Assembly: GCF_023278565.1 (NCBI RefSeq)
Contig: NC_064677.1
Location: forward strand, 2,604,001-2,668,000
Source of the DNA: Colletotrichum lupini
Lineage: Eukaryota; Ascomycota; Sordariomycetes; Glomerellales; Glomerellaceae
Direction of reading: 5' to 3'
DNA length: 64,000 bases
Below are positions 22,914 through 34,490 of the stretch, one piece after another. Every line of letters starts with the position of its first letter. Within the stretch, counting starts at the first letter, position 1. The position numbers and the translations under genes are program-made. Below the pieces are notes generated by a model that did not search any database, had not been told where the DNA came from, and was given only the letters and a program-made list of their open reading frames with translations.

Positions 22914-25810
22914 TCATTCCCATTTTTCCCATTCCTCGAGTAGCTTCTTGCTCTCCTCTCGCGCCCATTGCGTCCTCTCCTGCTCTAGTTTTGCCATCCT
23001 CTTGTACGTCTCCGTAAACATCTTTTGCCGCTCAATCACCTTGGTCTCGAGATATTTTGGCTCGTTACGACGGCATGCTTTGTCGAAAACAGCCCTCATT
23101 CTGATAGAATACAGCTGACACGACGCCTCTTCTAAGCGCTGTGGCTTCACATAAAAGTTCCTCGCAATGACGTTTCCGTCTCTCAGTTGAGGCGCCACCA
23201 CCTCGTCGAAACAGTCACCGCAGACGGTGAACTGGGGGAGGAATTGCATGACGTGCCAGTTTTGATCATAGACTGGGTTGTCCTTTGAGCACTCTGCAAA
23301 CACGGAAAGGTTTTCGATGTCTGTCACAAGCTTCGCGATGTTGGGCGCTTGCGTTGTTGCGAGAGCGACATCTGAAGTCGTCTCAAGCGCATCGAAATAC
23401 ATCACGAAACGCTTTCGATCGGGATTAAAGTGCATCGAGCACACGCTCCTCGTAGGTTGTGCCGTGGGGTGGAGCGTGACGAAAAGGCCTATCAGGTTGG
23501 GAAGTAGTGCCTCGATGGTTTTGGCACATTCGTAACAGACGGTGAAGTCTGGCATCGTCATCTGCGTATACGGATTCTTGATCGAGTACCAAACGCGGGT
23601 ATTTCGACGGTCTCCCGAACAGGGCTGAATACTGCTAGTCGCCTTGCTGGTGACGTTGGCAACCTGGTAGAATAGGCGCAAGTCCGTCAAACGATTCTTC
23701 AACGTCAACAGCCACGCAATGTGATACCACCCAATAGAACCAAAATCGCAGGCAATTGGCTTGTCCATCGGCCGGAATAACATGGGCATAAAGTCATTGC
23801 GGAACTCGGTGTTGAGAAACACTCCGTTGTAGCAGTCTGGGCAGATGTTGAAGTTGTCGCACCTTGGCAGACTAAGCCAATCAGCCTTGCCTACAATGCC
23901 CTTCTTCCGGGGGCAATCGGGAAAGTCAGATACGCCGCCACGGTCTGCATCGTGCGAATACCGTCGATAGCTACCCCTGGGTCCGTCAACGACTGGTGCG
24001 CCCTTGGCCGGGTCAAATTTGGCTGGTGGCCACGCTTCCATGGGCGGAATTGTTTGACTTAGATTGGCCCTCCTCTCAGGCGAGCGTCTTTTTTCTGTTG
24101 GGCTCCGTGGTCCAGCAGGAGCAGGCATGGCAGGCATGACCGCTGGTACTATCACTGGGTTGTTGAAGGTAGATGCCCGAGACCTTGAACGCGCTCTTGA
24201 AGGACGCGACTCGGGATCGCGGACGCTGAGGCGGCTTACTCTAGGCAATAGGTCGTCATCAGGGTATGGAACAGACTTCTCCTTGACATCCCCATTATCC
24301 CTGGGTTCCCTTGTTACTGGGAATGTTTGTGAGGATCGAGGCGGAGGAGGAGGCGGGATGTCGTCGGCGAACGACTTTGTGGAAACTCGTGGAGATGGCA
24401 TCACAACTTCTGCCGGGGGAGGTCTCGATCTTGACCTTGCCGACTGAGATGGCTTAAGCTGGACAGGACTCAGCAAGATGTCCTTGTCTTCTTGTTCTAC
24501 AACCGACTTTCTCCGCCGAATATTGGCTGTCCGTGGAGTCTGCGTGTAATCGCTACTGCTGGAGCCACTGTCATCTCTGCGTCGTGGAGTTTCGCGCTTG
24601 GAATTCGATGTCCTCTTCGAGCCACCATCTCGCTCACGTTCACGTTCACGCTCACGCTCACGGTCGCGGTCGCGGTCCAAGCAATCATACGGCGGCGAAG
24701 GAGCCTTCTTCTGTGGCCGTTCACCACGCGGTACCACCCGTTCTCGTTGGTAACGAGGAGACTCGTTCAACCTGTCGCCGGACGCAACTCTTGATTCCTT
24801 TGGAGGAGAGTCAATATTAGTGTTGGAACGACGCGTTGGCGGCGGGTTCGATGATGCGTTTTGCCGTGTGTAGTTGTCGTCGAACCTTCTGCTATCCTCG
24901 GCTAGATTCGAACGGCTTCTCTGGGGCCGCGGTGCACCATTCCGACCAGACTGCGAATAATCGTAGTACACTTTCTCGCGCCCACCTGTTGCATGCTTTA
25001 TCACCTGTGGTGAGAGAAGAGGCTCCTTGGGCTGTCTCTTGTCGTCCTTTGGTGAGAAGTAATCGGTAGATTGTTGCTCCACACGAGTCGCGGATTTTGT
25101 TCGTTCATGTTTTCGAGGCCGGATCTCCTCGTCTTTAACATCAGTCTCAATGCGCGGAAGCTCTTGTCTGCTCTTTTTCTTCTCGAGATCTGGTCGCTTG
25201 TGTTGATTCAGATCCTCGACTGGAGGCGACCGGTATTTTCTGCCAGTGTTCGCTTCGTAGTTTGCTCCGTAGTCGCCCTTGGTCTCAGGCTTAGCATGAC
25301 GCGAGCGTTCGGCAGCGCGTGCTTTGGCGTCGTCTGACGAATCTTCATCTTCTGTCCCGCTCGTAGACTTTGGCACCAGGACGAATCGGCGTTCGGGATT
25401 GTGTTCGTGTACCTCCATTATGATGGGGTATTGATCGGCATCACCTCGCGATGGAGGCTCGGTGTCGCTCATACGCGAGGCGGCGCTGCCGTGCTCTTTT
25501 TGAAGCGCTTCGGTCTCATCTTCGACTGTTGGCGGGGGCGGAAAGTGTTTGCGACGGGTGAGCCTCAATGGCGGGTCGAAGGACCTGGGTACTAGCGGAT
25601 CCGGGTTGGAGGCCGGTCGGGTAATATTGGAGATGCTGGAAACATGAGGAGGAACGGCCGGAGCATCCGTGCTAGGTCTGCGACTTGGGTAAGACATGAT
25701 ATACAGCAGAGAGGTAGGGAAAGATGGGCTTACTGCTTGGGAGTTTTGGCCCTAGAGGTTGTGAAGAAGCCCGTCTGTAGAAGATCTTCTATGTTGCGTG
25801 ATTCGCTCAT
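22914..25810 (-). CDS. Conserved fungal-type Cys-rich protein, function unknown
   Basis: Preferred model: complement(25734..25810) and complement(22914..25677), 946 aa. The 56-nt intron has donor GTAAGC, a CTTAC branch site and acceptor GCAG, and the join keeps the frame (..AKTPK-Q-PSTDAP..). The alternative start at 25697 falls inside this intron and would give 927 aa. Residues 1 to about 600 are charged and disordered, rich in Arg, Ser, Pro and Glu, with an Arg-Asp/Arg-Glu run near 360. The C-terminal third (about 610-900) looks folded and holds CxxC-type pairs (CDNFNICPDC, CYEC, CGDC) that could bind zinc. It ends in a charged helix, probably coiled coil (KRMAKLEQERTQWAREESKK). I do not recognise a named domain. 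SR-like composition might suggest a nuclear protein, but that is weak. Confidence 0.75.
24631..24677. repeat. Coding hexanucleotide repeat (Arg-Glu/Arg-Asp run)
   Basis: Imperfect six-base units (CACGTT, CACGCT, GGTCGC type) encode, on the minus strand, an alternating Arg-Asp then Arg-Glu run of about 16 residues in the disordered half of the Cys-rich protein. Repeat number may vary between strains. Confidence 0.8.
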
Positions 25811-28800
25811 ATTCGGAGAGTTGGGGTGCCAGATGGGAACGAAAACTCAGACAGATTATCGGGACTTTGAAGGCATCGTGTGTCTCTGCAGCTGACGAGG
25901 ACGGGAGCGAAAGACCCCGGTCTCTCAGGCGGTTGTCGCAGCCTTGCGCAACGTTTCGTTTTTTCCGCTGAGGTGTGTTTTCTGGCCTTGGTCGCACTGA
26001 ATATTGGTAATTGTGGTAGACGGTGATGTTGCTTGTCCAAGGCAAGATATGTACGGATCGAGATATAAGTAGCGGTATCGCGTCAGCGGAAGCGAAGGCA
26101 GACCTGGACAAGGACGTAAGAGTCGTGAAGCGTTCCGACTGGCCGGGCGGTGGGGGAGTTGTAGCTGTCGGTATTGAGATTGAAGGAAAGATAAGAGGTG
26201 CGGAAGATTGCTACCACGACGAATTCCCCCAAAAACGGCTGGGGCTGGAAAGACGGGCTAAATTCAAGAAGGCGTTTTGTTTGGTGTCAGGCGGGGAGGG
26301 GGAAGGTGGGATGTGAGAAGCGTTGAAGATGCGGCGTAGGTGCAAGTCCTTATTTGAACATGGGCGACAGGGGGGTGTGGATGATGAGGAGGGGGGGGGG
26401 AAAGGATACTGAGGGTGGGAAAGTGTTGTCGTTTTGGTGCCCCTCCATGATGACGGGGTGCGGCGCAGGTGTGCAGACTAGAGGTAATTTGTATCCCCAC
26501 CCGACGGGCTGCTGTGGTATGGATACTGGCCTGCGAGTGTGGTGCTGTGGTGCTGGGCCCTGCTGTGCGCGCGTGTGTTTATCCCGGGCTGGGCTGGGCT
26601 CTCTTTCTTTCCCGCCCCGCCGTTCCATTCCAACTACCTAAGGTACTCCGTACGGATACAGCTACAAGATACATTGGATGTTACTCCGTACGAACCTAAG
26701 GTAGGAGAAGATACCAAGACACCTCAGCCGGAAAGCAGGCACGTAGGAAGGGCCTTCCTGGTCTTGTCATCTAGCCAGCCAGCGCAGTGCCCCAGCTGCC
26801 CCGGGCGTTCGATGGCTCTTTCCAGGATTGCCTGTTCGGTGCCCTCCGCCGTCGCCATTCAGGGCAGGAACACAGCTTCACAGTCAGTGCCCTGTGGTCA
26901 CCGAGGTGACACCGTTCCCAAGACGCAACTCTCTGATGTTGGATTCAGAGTTTCGAGGGCACGGGAAAATCCTCCTCGCAGCTTATCACAACAAAACCTG
27001 CCGCTCTGGGCCCGACGACCGAACTATAGCCTCCCAGCCTTACATATTCCCCCCCGTCTTGTTCGGTCAACCGACTGGCTGTCTCTCTGTCTGTGGGAGA
27101 CCACCAGTGCCAGTGCATTGCATTGCCGTTTTCCAACTTCCAACAACAAACAAACCTCGCCAGGTCTCCCTCTCCACCTGCAGCCATGCAGCCTACGTGT
27201 TGTTCACCTACCTTACGCACGCCTCCTCTCTTCTGTTTACGAATGCTCTGTCGCACTGAGTGTCTGTTCAGCAATACAGAAATACAACGAAAAGACACAA
27301 AGCATTACTCAATTCTTCGGAAAGGATGGTGGCGATGACTCGATCCGAGATGCACCATTTCCACACTTTCTTTCGCCCTTGCTACTCGCCCTCCCCAACC
27401 TGCATACGAATGATGGCAAGATGGCCATGCCCACGGCGCATCTTGCAGATGGAGCCCTTTAGCCCCCCTCCCAACGTCCAAGGTCAAAGCCTAAGAAACG
27501 TTCGAGCGTGCGGACGGCCCAAGGCCAGAGTGCATCGGCATCGACCAGTATCCACTTTCCACCCGGTTCTCACCTCCGGCCTACCTAGCTTGATACCTTC
27601 TTGCATATGCTGGGAACCTGTTTAGGGCAACTGACGCTGTCGATTCGACCGTCCACCTGCGATGAGGCCTGGCACGGTACCACGACAGCCTGCCGTCCCT
27701 GCCTGCATTTCAACCCTTTCTACGGTTGCACGGATTTGCCTTGACGGGGCCCGACCCTGATCTTTGCACACCCTTGAGGTTACGATGCCCGTCTACAGAT
27801 AGGTACTCAAGATGAAGACAAATTGGTTGTAATTCGTTGGTTGTGGTCGATCAAGAAAGAACATCCGATGACTAGGGCAGACTAAACATACGGTTACGAA
27901 GGTTCTCCAAACGAGACTCCAACGGTCCATCTGTCATTGGCCCAGAGCGACAGCAGCATGCGCCACGCGGCGTTGCCGTGTACTCTTGGTGAGGTCAGTT
28001 AACGGCCGACTAGTCGCCGTGAAGGTGAGGGGCGAGGCTTAGTCTACGTTGGATTCCATGCCTGGCACCACGGTCAATTCCCAAGGCTCGCCCCCTTCGG
28101 TCAACGAATGCCGACTGCCCGTTCTACGATGTGACGAAATTCAGACATCAAGCAACACTTCCCGTTCCCCCAGACGGCGTTGAGTTCGTATCTTGGTGAT
28201 AAGACGGGCATCGACCCTATCCGCCCGTTGCCGTGTACTAGGTAGTTCCGCGGGAACAATAGTATGAAGTGAAACGCATTGCCCTCTATCTTTCGTTTCT
28301 GGCACTAATCTATGACAGAGAAAATGCAACATCCTAGGTCACCTTACGTATCTTTTTGCTGAAAAGTTAGCAGAGATGCTGTGGCCATGTCAGACGTCGT
28401 CCTACCTACCCACCCCCACACCTCCTCCAGGCTGCGAGACTCGCCTCTTCTCTCCCCCCTCCATCCCATAACGGGGTCATGCACACGGCTAGCTGCCGCA
28501 ATTGTTGGATAGCAAAAGTCTGCGCTTTCTAGAATACCCAAAGTCTCCGACGTCTTAGAGCTGCAGCTATCTACGCCAGCTCGTCATTCAGACTACCATC
28601 GACACCTTTCAATTCCGATGATCTGCATTGAGAAAGAGCGGTGGGATTTCAGTGCAACGCTTCTCACGCCACAACAATGGTCTCCGTTTAACATGATCAA
28701 AAGCTCAAATCTTGAGCGACTTTGACATTGCCAATCACTTAAAGATCTCAAGTCAATTGTGCCGAAGCTAACTGCGGTGGCCCCTGGTTGCGGTCATCCA

Positions 28801-29321
28801 AGCTCTTCAGACACCGTGCATTTTGCATCGTCTAGCGTGGCCACAAGCCTATCTTTGGGGCCACGGCGGCCATCCCCTGACGTCTTTGAATAGCATCGAA
28901 TTGGTACAGTTTCACCACGCCTTCCACTTGACTGGGAATAAGGAGGCACCCAGGCCCGACACGGACCGTGCTACTGCCCAAAGTTCCACAGACCTCTCCG
29001 CCTCCGGTATCCAACGTGCCTAACGCCTGTCGATTAACCGCTGACACTCGACTGCGACTTGGCCAGCTGTGGGGAAGCTGGCCGAATTCACAGCCAGCGG
29101 GATGTGTGCCGTTCCATTAAGCGGTTCTGTTCCGCAAGAGCAGCTTCGGCAAGCCTTTACCGCGTCACAGACTTTGAAAGCTCAGGTCCGACTAGAGAGC
29201 GTGCTTGAGAGGACAGTCCAAGCTCCGGGTCGGACAGGCCAGCCGCGTATGGCTGCTCCGGCCGGGGGAGCAATGCAGCTGCCGCACGACCACAACAGAA
29301 ATATGGATGGCTGGGCGAGCC
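25811..29321. other. Gene-poor stretch of 3.5 kb
   Basis: No supported gene. A 307-codon open frame at 26539-27462 (plus) overlaps other frames, shows no domain, and has a Ser/Pro/Leu-rich composition typical of chance frames in GC-rich DNA. Two copies of TACTCCGTAC lie at 26644 and 26682. A run of at least 10 G occurs near 26391. The part beside 25810 should hold the promoter of the Cys-rich protein gene; the part near 29321 is the 3' flank of the transporter gene. Confidence 0.55.
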
Positions 29322-31077
29322 TCATCCGGTCTCTGCGTAGGTGAAGCCGCGCAAGCCAAACCTGAGCGAGAAGAAGCCGATGCCGAGCAAGGCGACCAAA
29401 AGAATAGCCCCTCCCTGCACAGGTTCAGAGATGACTCCTCTGACGACCAACAGGCCACTGATGGCGCTAAAGATGACAGGATTGATGAGCCAAGTGCTAT
29501 ACTCGGCGGCCTTCACCCCCGGTACGCGGCCGTCTCTTCTACGGAGAAGTATGAGGCCAACGGCCGAGGAGAAGAAGATCATATACGCCGCCAAACCTGG
29601 ACTATGTGTTAGGTGATAATTCTGTGCGATTGCTTTCCAAACGGAGAGGCTCACCGATAAAAGTAACGAGCCCATTGAAGCTCCCGACACCTACATATAC
29701 GATTGACAAGGCACAGTTCAACATAAGGGGGAGCAGTGGTACGTTTCTCCTCCACCGACGATTCTGGGTCCAGGACAAGAAGCCCTTGATAGGTCCTCGG
29801 ATCAGTCTCGGCGTAGACGAAAGATATTCGTCGACACACGCAGCCTCGTCTTTTTCGTGGCTACAGTGCAGATTTGCCAGGATCGCAGGAAAATATCCCC
29901 TCTGACTGGCAACAACGACGAGCTTGGCGGTCGCAAAGACGTTGGAGTTCAAAGCACCCATTGCCGAAATGGACACTATCACGCAAAAGAGAAGCCCAGC
30001 CCAAGTTCCAAGGATCCTGTTGGCGAACTCCTATTCTCGAGTCAGCCTTACAAAACTTTTTCATCCGGCTCGCTTGTAATGCTTACCACCGCGACGGTGC
30101 TGCTTGTCCGCATGACGCTCATGGGTAGGCAGACATACAGAGCCGCATTCATCAGCATGAAGCCGATGATCACCACAATCATGGAGCCATTAATCACGAG
30201 GGGCAGATCTCTCCTTGGATTTTTCATATCTCCCAAGACAAAGCCAACCTGCCGGGTTATCAGTTCCCATCCACTGCTAAAGTGAGCGAGCAGTCAAACT
30301 CACCATTTCCCAGCCGGCATAACACCAGAGAGCTCCAAACGTTGCCGTTCCAAAATCACCGAGCCACTCCCAAAGACTGATTTCTCGCTGCTCAGGAGCC
30401 TGGCCAAACCATCCATACTCGGATGAGGGGACACCCTCTCCGTGACCGAAGGCCCAGACGCCGCAGCCAAGGACGATGATGATAGTCAGAGCCGTCATCT
30501 TTAAAAAGAGAAACAAGTTGGCCGCTTTTGCGCCCGCGGTCGCACCCAGGCAATTAACCAGTGTCATGGTCACGATGCAGCTCGCCGCCACCACCTTTGA
30601 TACCCAAGGCGGCAGCGTCTCTTGGTCGGCCACAAAGGCCTCAGTCAGATAATCCGCGAAAATTGTCGCAATCATTGAGTTCGCCGCGGGCTTGATGATG
30701 GTGCACCAGACCCAGGTGAACAAGAACCCGGCGAACTCGCCGTAGCAGGCCCGCAGGTATTCCTGGATGCCGCCATTATTGGGGATGCGCAACCCAAGTT
30801 CGATGAAGGAGGCGGCGCCCGTCCAGACGAGAAGACCACCAAAAAGCCAGGCCAAGAGGCCGTATCCTGGAGCAGTGACAAATTGGCTAATTTGCGAGGG
30901 TACGCTGAAGATCCCCGAGCCGATTTGTAGGCTGATAACGATTGCGAGGCCGTTGAAGAGGGTGAGCTTGCGTGACGCCGACGCCGCCGACGCTGCCGGG
31001 GAAGTATCGCGGGATCTTGCTGTTGCCGGGGGCCGTTGGAGAAACGGCGAGGTTTCGTCGGTGCGGAGGTCCGCCAT
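29322..31077 (-). CDS. L-type amino acid transporter (APC superfamily)
   Basis: Four exons, complement(30304..31077), (30087..30248), (29655..30030) and (29322..29596), encode 528 aa. The three introns are 55, 56 and 58 nt with GTGAGT / GTAAGC / GTGAGC donors, and all junctions keep frame (EM-VGFVLGD, VAV-EFANR, FI-G-LAAY). It is a plasma or internal membrane permease for amino acids of the LAT / high-affinity methionine-permease group. The first membrane helix has the family motif IGSGIF at 52-57, and the following segments (APGYGLLAWLFGGLLVW, IELGLRIPNNGG, FTWVWCTIIKPA) are typical; about 12 membrane spans are expected. The N-terminal 38 residues are polar and probably cytosolic. The long antisense frames over this gene are shadows. 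Substrate cannot be told from sequence. Confidence 0.92.
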
Positions 31078-31735
31078 TATCGGAGGAGCTGACTTTGAGT
31101 TTGCTCAGCTTAGAGCCGAGGGGCGTTAAGTCTTACAAACGACCTTTGAAATCCATGCAAGGTGAGTGGTGGGATCCGAGAAGTGTTCGAGTTCACTCCT
31201 TTCTCAGTCTCGTAAACAGCGTTTTACGAATTCATGAGGAAAAACATATAAGGGGAGGGAAGTCGAGTCTAAAAGTAGACCAGCTCGGGTATAAAGTAAT
31301 CGGTTCGGATGCCGACTGTGAGGAAAAGGGTTCGTTCGATTGCGACACTGGACGCGTAGCGTTTTACCTTATCTCTGGAGCAGTTGACAGGGATCTTTGC
31401 GCCCTGTCTGGGGTCTGATAGCATGATTCCGGATAGCCTTTGGCAATCTGCATCTAATCAGATCCGGCTGCTCTTCATCCTCATCACTGGTGGGAAAGAT
31501 AGTGGACTATTTCCTGTTTCCTGTGAGCTGTGCGCACAATGATTCTGAGAGGCTTCCAAAGGCTTGATTCGCGAGTTGTAACGTACCAACCTACAGGCAA
31601 CTTCATACGAACTGAGAGACGGTGACCATTGGCGCTTGACTACCGGTTGGAACAGGCTTAGAGGAAGGGAGCTAGAGAGAAAGATTATGGTCAGTAATAT
31701 CGGGTGGTAGCTCAACAACAACAAATACCACATCA
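31078..31735. other. Transporter promoter and tRNA 5' flank
   Basis: 658 bp between the transporter start (minus) and the tRNA gene (plus). No gene seen. It must hold the transporter promoter. Confidence 0.6.
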
Positions 31736-31822
31736 GCCCTGATGGTCTAGCGGTATGATTCTCCCTTAGGGTCTTTCTGACATGTCTGGGAGAGGTCCCA
31801 GGTTCGAATCCTGGTTAGGGCC
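31736..31822 (+). tRNA. tRNA-Pro (AGG) with short intron
   Basis: Acceptor stem GCCCTGA pairs with TTAGGGC (one G-T pair). The D arm GGTCTAGCGGTATGATT is the fungal tRNA-Pro form and doubles as the A box. The anticodon stem CTCCC/GGGAG encloses TT-AGG-G, then an intron of about 15 nt (TCTTTCTGACATGTC) and the last loop T. The T arm is CCAGG-TTCGAAT-CCTGG (B box). Anticodon AGG reads proline CCU/CCC after inosine modification. The intron sits at the standard site, one base 3' of the anticodon. T-rich sequence (TCTTTT) downstream could end Pol III transcription. Confidence 0.93.
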
Positions 31823-32881
31823 CAAGTCTTTTGCATTTTAGCTAAGATTGTCAGGATGGACTTGCTTGTGACTGATACTTCTGCTGAAACTTCTCTTTGG
31901 CGTTGCATTGGCTTGGTTGAGCGTGGGCGTCAGTAAAGAGGTAGTTGCGGCCACCCGCTTGCACTTACACGGATATGTATGAACTCATCTACTAGATGTG
32001 TGCAACCCACTCACTATGCAAACAATACATCAAGGGAATAGATGCAGCTGGCCAAGAATTGTATCCAGAAGCTTAGCCGCTGCAGCTATGTTTCTAAAAC
32101 AGCTTTTGTATGTGTTTTTGGGGCTATGTGCAGGGGAATATGGCCTGTCTACAGAGCATGACACTGTAGTTTGACAATATTCTCACTTCCACTTGGCATA
32201 GGCATCTTAGGTCAGTCATTTCGTTTTGATATGTATATATTCTGGCCAAACATAACGTTGAATTGTCTGAGCTTTGGAGCATCAGACTTGTCAAAGAACA
32301 TCAACGAATCGAAACGTTGCCGAACACTGACAGACGCTCGAGAAACAGAGCTTTTGTTGCTAGAAATGGAGGCAAAGTGTTTGCGGTATACTCAGCATCA
32401 ACCCCCTGGTATGCACCAGAACTATTCTCAACTCTGAACGCCAAACCAAGACGCATTGAACTGAATCTCATATATGATGAGATTGAAATTGTTGGGTCAA
32501 CTGGCATCGACGTAGGTTATAAAAGTTGGCCAAGTGCCCAGGCACTCCAAGGATGCGGTAAAGCGGGCTTTACGATCTGGAGAGACCCGTTGACCCGAGT
32601 CCCGCCGCCCGTCCACACCGTCCTCCGGCATTCCATAGCGAAGGTGAAAGGTGGGGCAGTTACTGTGCCAGAGCAATTTGGGGAGGCACTGTGCCTCCAG
32701 TGCCTCACGTGATTCAAGCCGGGCTTCGCTAACAGGTACCTGGGTACCTGGGTACCTAGGGTCTCCGCCGCCCACACCGATTTTTTTTCTCACATTGTCG
32801 TGTGAAATTGATCGCGAAGCCAAAGTGCAAACTCCAACCCCGTCACTAACCAGCAGCCACTGAAGCCCACCGTTGACCCAG
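31823..32881. other. Intergenic and RPL4 promoter/leader
   Basis: A 149-codon frame (32263-32712) shows no family likeness and is not supported. The last few hundred bases should be the promoter of the ribosomal protein gene, including a triple GGTACC repeat at 32735-32756. First-exon leader sequence runs into the 5' UTR intron donor at 32882. Confidence 0.6.
32735..32756. promoter_or_regulatory. Three palindromic GGTACC sites at 8-bp spacing
   Basis: GGTACCTG is repeated 2.75 times about 310 bp before the RPL4 start codon. Each unit holds the palindrome GGTACC. It could be a protein-binding array or a simple repeat; no function is known to me. Confidence 0.4.
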
Positions 32882-33025
32882 GTAAGCTCGATTTTCTTTG
32901 CTCCCTGGTTCTCTACGAAAAAATCCGAATTCTCCATTTTCAAGCAAGGCGTCCCGGCAAATTTCAATTCTTTTCTTGTCCTCCATTATCATCAACTAAC
33001 CATTTGTGCTTTTCTCTTTTCACAG
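32882..33025 (+). other. 5' UTR intron of RPL4
   Basis: Donor CAG-GTAAGC at 32882, branch ACTAACC near 32995, pyrimidine-rich tract and acceptor TTTTCACAG ending at 33025, 20 nt before the start codon. 144 nt long. Leader introns are common in fungal ribosomal protein genes. The in-frame ATG at 33004 lies inside this intron, which supports 33046 as the start. Confidence 0.8.
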
Positions 33026-33045
33026 GTCAATCAACGATCAACACA

Positions 33046-34490
33046 ATGGCTTCGAGACCTACCGTCACCATTATCGGCAAGGATGGCAAGTCCTCCGGCA
33101 ACACTCACACCTTGCCGGCTGTCTTCCTGAGCCCTATCCGTCCCGATATCGTCCAGGAGGTTCACAAGGGTCTGGCCAAGAACAAGCGCCAGCCCTACTC
33201 CGTCAGCGAGAAGGCCGGTCACCAGACCTCTGCCGAGTCTTGGGGAACTGGTTAGTCGACACCTATCCGGAGCGAGAGCGTCACGAGGGGAGGATCTTCG
33301 AATTTTCAGCTGGAGTGGTGGAACCGAAAATTCGACGGGGAAGGAAAGGCAATCGGGACCTCGAGACAGACATCTAGGAAGGGGGGTTCGATACAACCTG
33401 CCACGAGGTGGATGTCCGAGGTCCCGAAGTGAAAACTTTCTCGACGAATTGGAGGATCCCCGACCGACTGAGAAGAGAGAGGACTTCACCGAAGACGTCA
33501 CTCTGAGAGGGGAATAATTGTGCTGACAGAAACACCACAGGTCGCGCTGTTGCCCGTATCCCCCGTGTCTCCGGTGGTGGTACTCACCGTGCCGGTCAGG
33601 CCGCCTTCGGTAACATGTGCCGTTCCGGTCGCATGTTCGCCCCTACCAAGACCTGGCGCAAGTGGCACGTCAAGGTCTCCCAGGGCCAGAGGTGAGATTT
33701 TTTCCGTCTCCAGATTCTTCACCATCCCCACTGCGGGGATCGTGAAGATCGACCCAAAAGCGCGTCGTTTCTAACAGGCATAAACTACAGACGTTACGCT
33801 ACCGTTTCCGCCATCGCCGCCTCCGGCGTTGCCCCCCTCCTCCAGGCCCGCGGTCACCAGGTCTCCAACGTCCCTGAGGTCCCCCTGGTCGTCGACTCTG
33901 CTCTCTTCGAGAACGCCGCTGTCGCCCGCACCTCCGCCGCCGTCTCTCTCCTGAAGACCGTCGGTGCCTCCGACGACGTCGAGAAGGTCAAGAAGTCCAA
34001 GAAGCTCCGCGCCGGTAAGGGTAAGCTTCGTGGCCGCCGCCACCGCCAGCGCCGCGGCCCCTTGGTCATCTACGACCCCGAGGTCGACGGCAAGGAGCTC
34101 GTCACCGCGTTCCGCAACGTCCCCGGTGTCGAGACCTCCCCCGTCACCGCCCTCAACCTCCTCCAGCTCGCCCCCGGTGGCCACCTCGGCCGCTTCGTCG
34201 TCTGGACCTCCGCCGCCTTCAAGTCCCTGGACACCATCTACGGCACCACCACCCAGCCCTCCGCCCTCAAGAAGGACTTCCTCCTTCCCTCCAACATCGT
34301 CTCCCAGAGCGACCTGACCCGTCTGATCAACAGCTCGGAAACCCAGTCCGCCCTCAACGAGCCCAAGGGTTACGCCGTCACCCGCCGCTCCGCGGTCCAG
34401 AAGAAGAACCCCCTCAAGAACAAGCAGGTCATGCTTCGCCTGAACCCCTACGCCTCGGTATTCGCCAAGGAGGCTGCCCAGAAGAAATAA
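33046..34490 (+). CDS. RPL4: 60S ribosomal protein L4 (uL4)
   Basis: Exons 33046..33250, 33541..33691 and 33791..34490 encode 351 aa. It is a large-subunit protein that binds 23S-like rRNA and whose loop lines the exit tunnel. The sequence begins [18 protein letters not shown] and carries the uL4 blocks [52 protein letters not shown] and [19 protein letters not shown], followed by the eukaryotic C-terminal extension with a Lys-rich end. Length is close to yeast Rpl4 (362). Intron 1 is 290 nt, the longest of the three in this gene, and contains strong inverted repeats; intron 2 is 99 nt. Codon use in the exons is strongly biased to C-ending codons, as expected of a highly expressed gene. Convergent with the aminotransferase gene. 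Confidence 0.97.
33298..33428 (+). other. Structured segment within RPL4 intron 1
   Basis: Two hairpins are visible. Arms 33298-33307 and 33326-33335 (TCGAATTTTC / GAAAATTCGA) form a perfect 10-bp stem with an 18-nt loop. Arms 33353-33362 and 33418-33427 (TCGGGACCTC / GAGGTCCCGA) form a perfect 10-bp stem that encloses GACATCT/GGATGTC and a terminal GGTT/AACC stem. This could be an intron-hosted H/ACA-type snoRNA or a structure controlling splicing. I could not find a clear H box (ANANNA) in the linker, so no RNA class is claimed. Confidence 0.5.

Noticed and set aside
26539..27462. 307-codon open frame on the plus strand in a gene-poor stretch
   Set aside because: It overlaps other open frames on both strands, has no domain-like pattern, and its composition (Ser, Pro, Leu, Arg) is that of translated GC-rich non-coding DNA. 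No leader or splice context supports it.
32263..32712. 149-codon frame upstream of RPL4
   Set aside because: No recognisable domain; it lies in the expected promoter region and overlaps frames on the other strand.
33251..33540. RPL4 intron 1 as host of a C/D box snoRNA
   Set aside because: No RTGATGA C box paired with a terminal CTGA D box could be found; the isolated CTGA words are not suitably placed.
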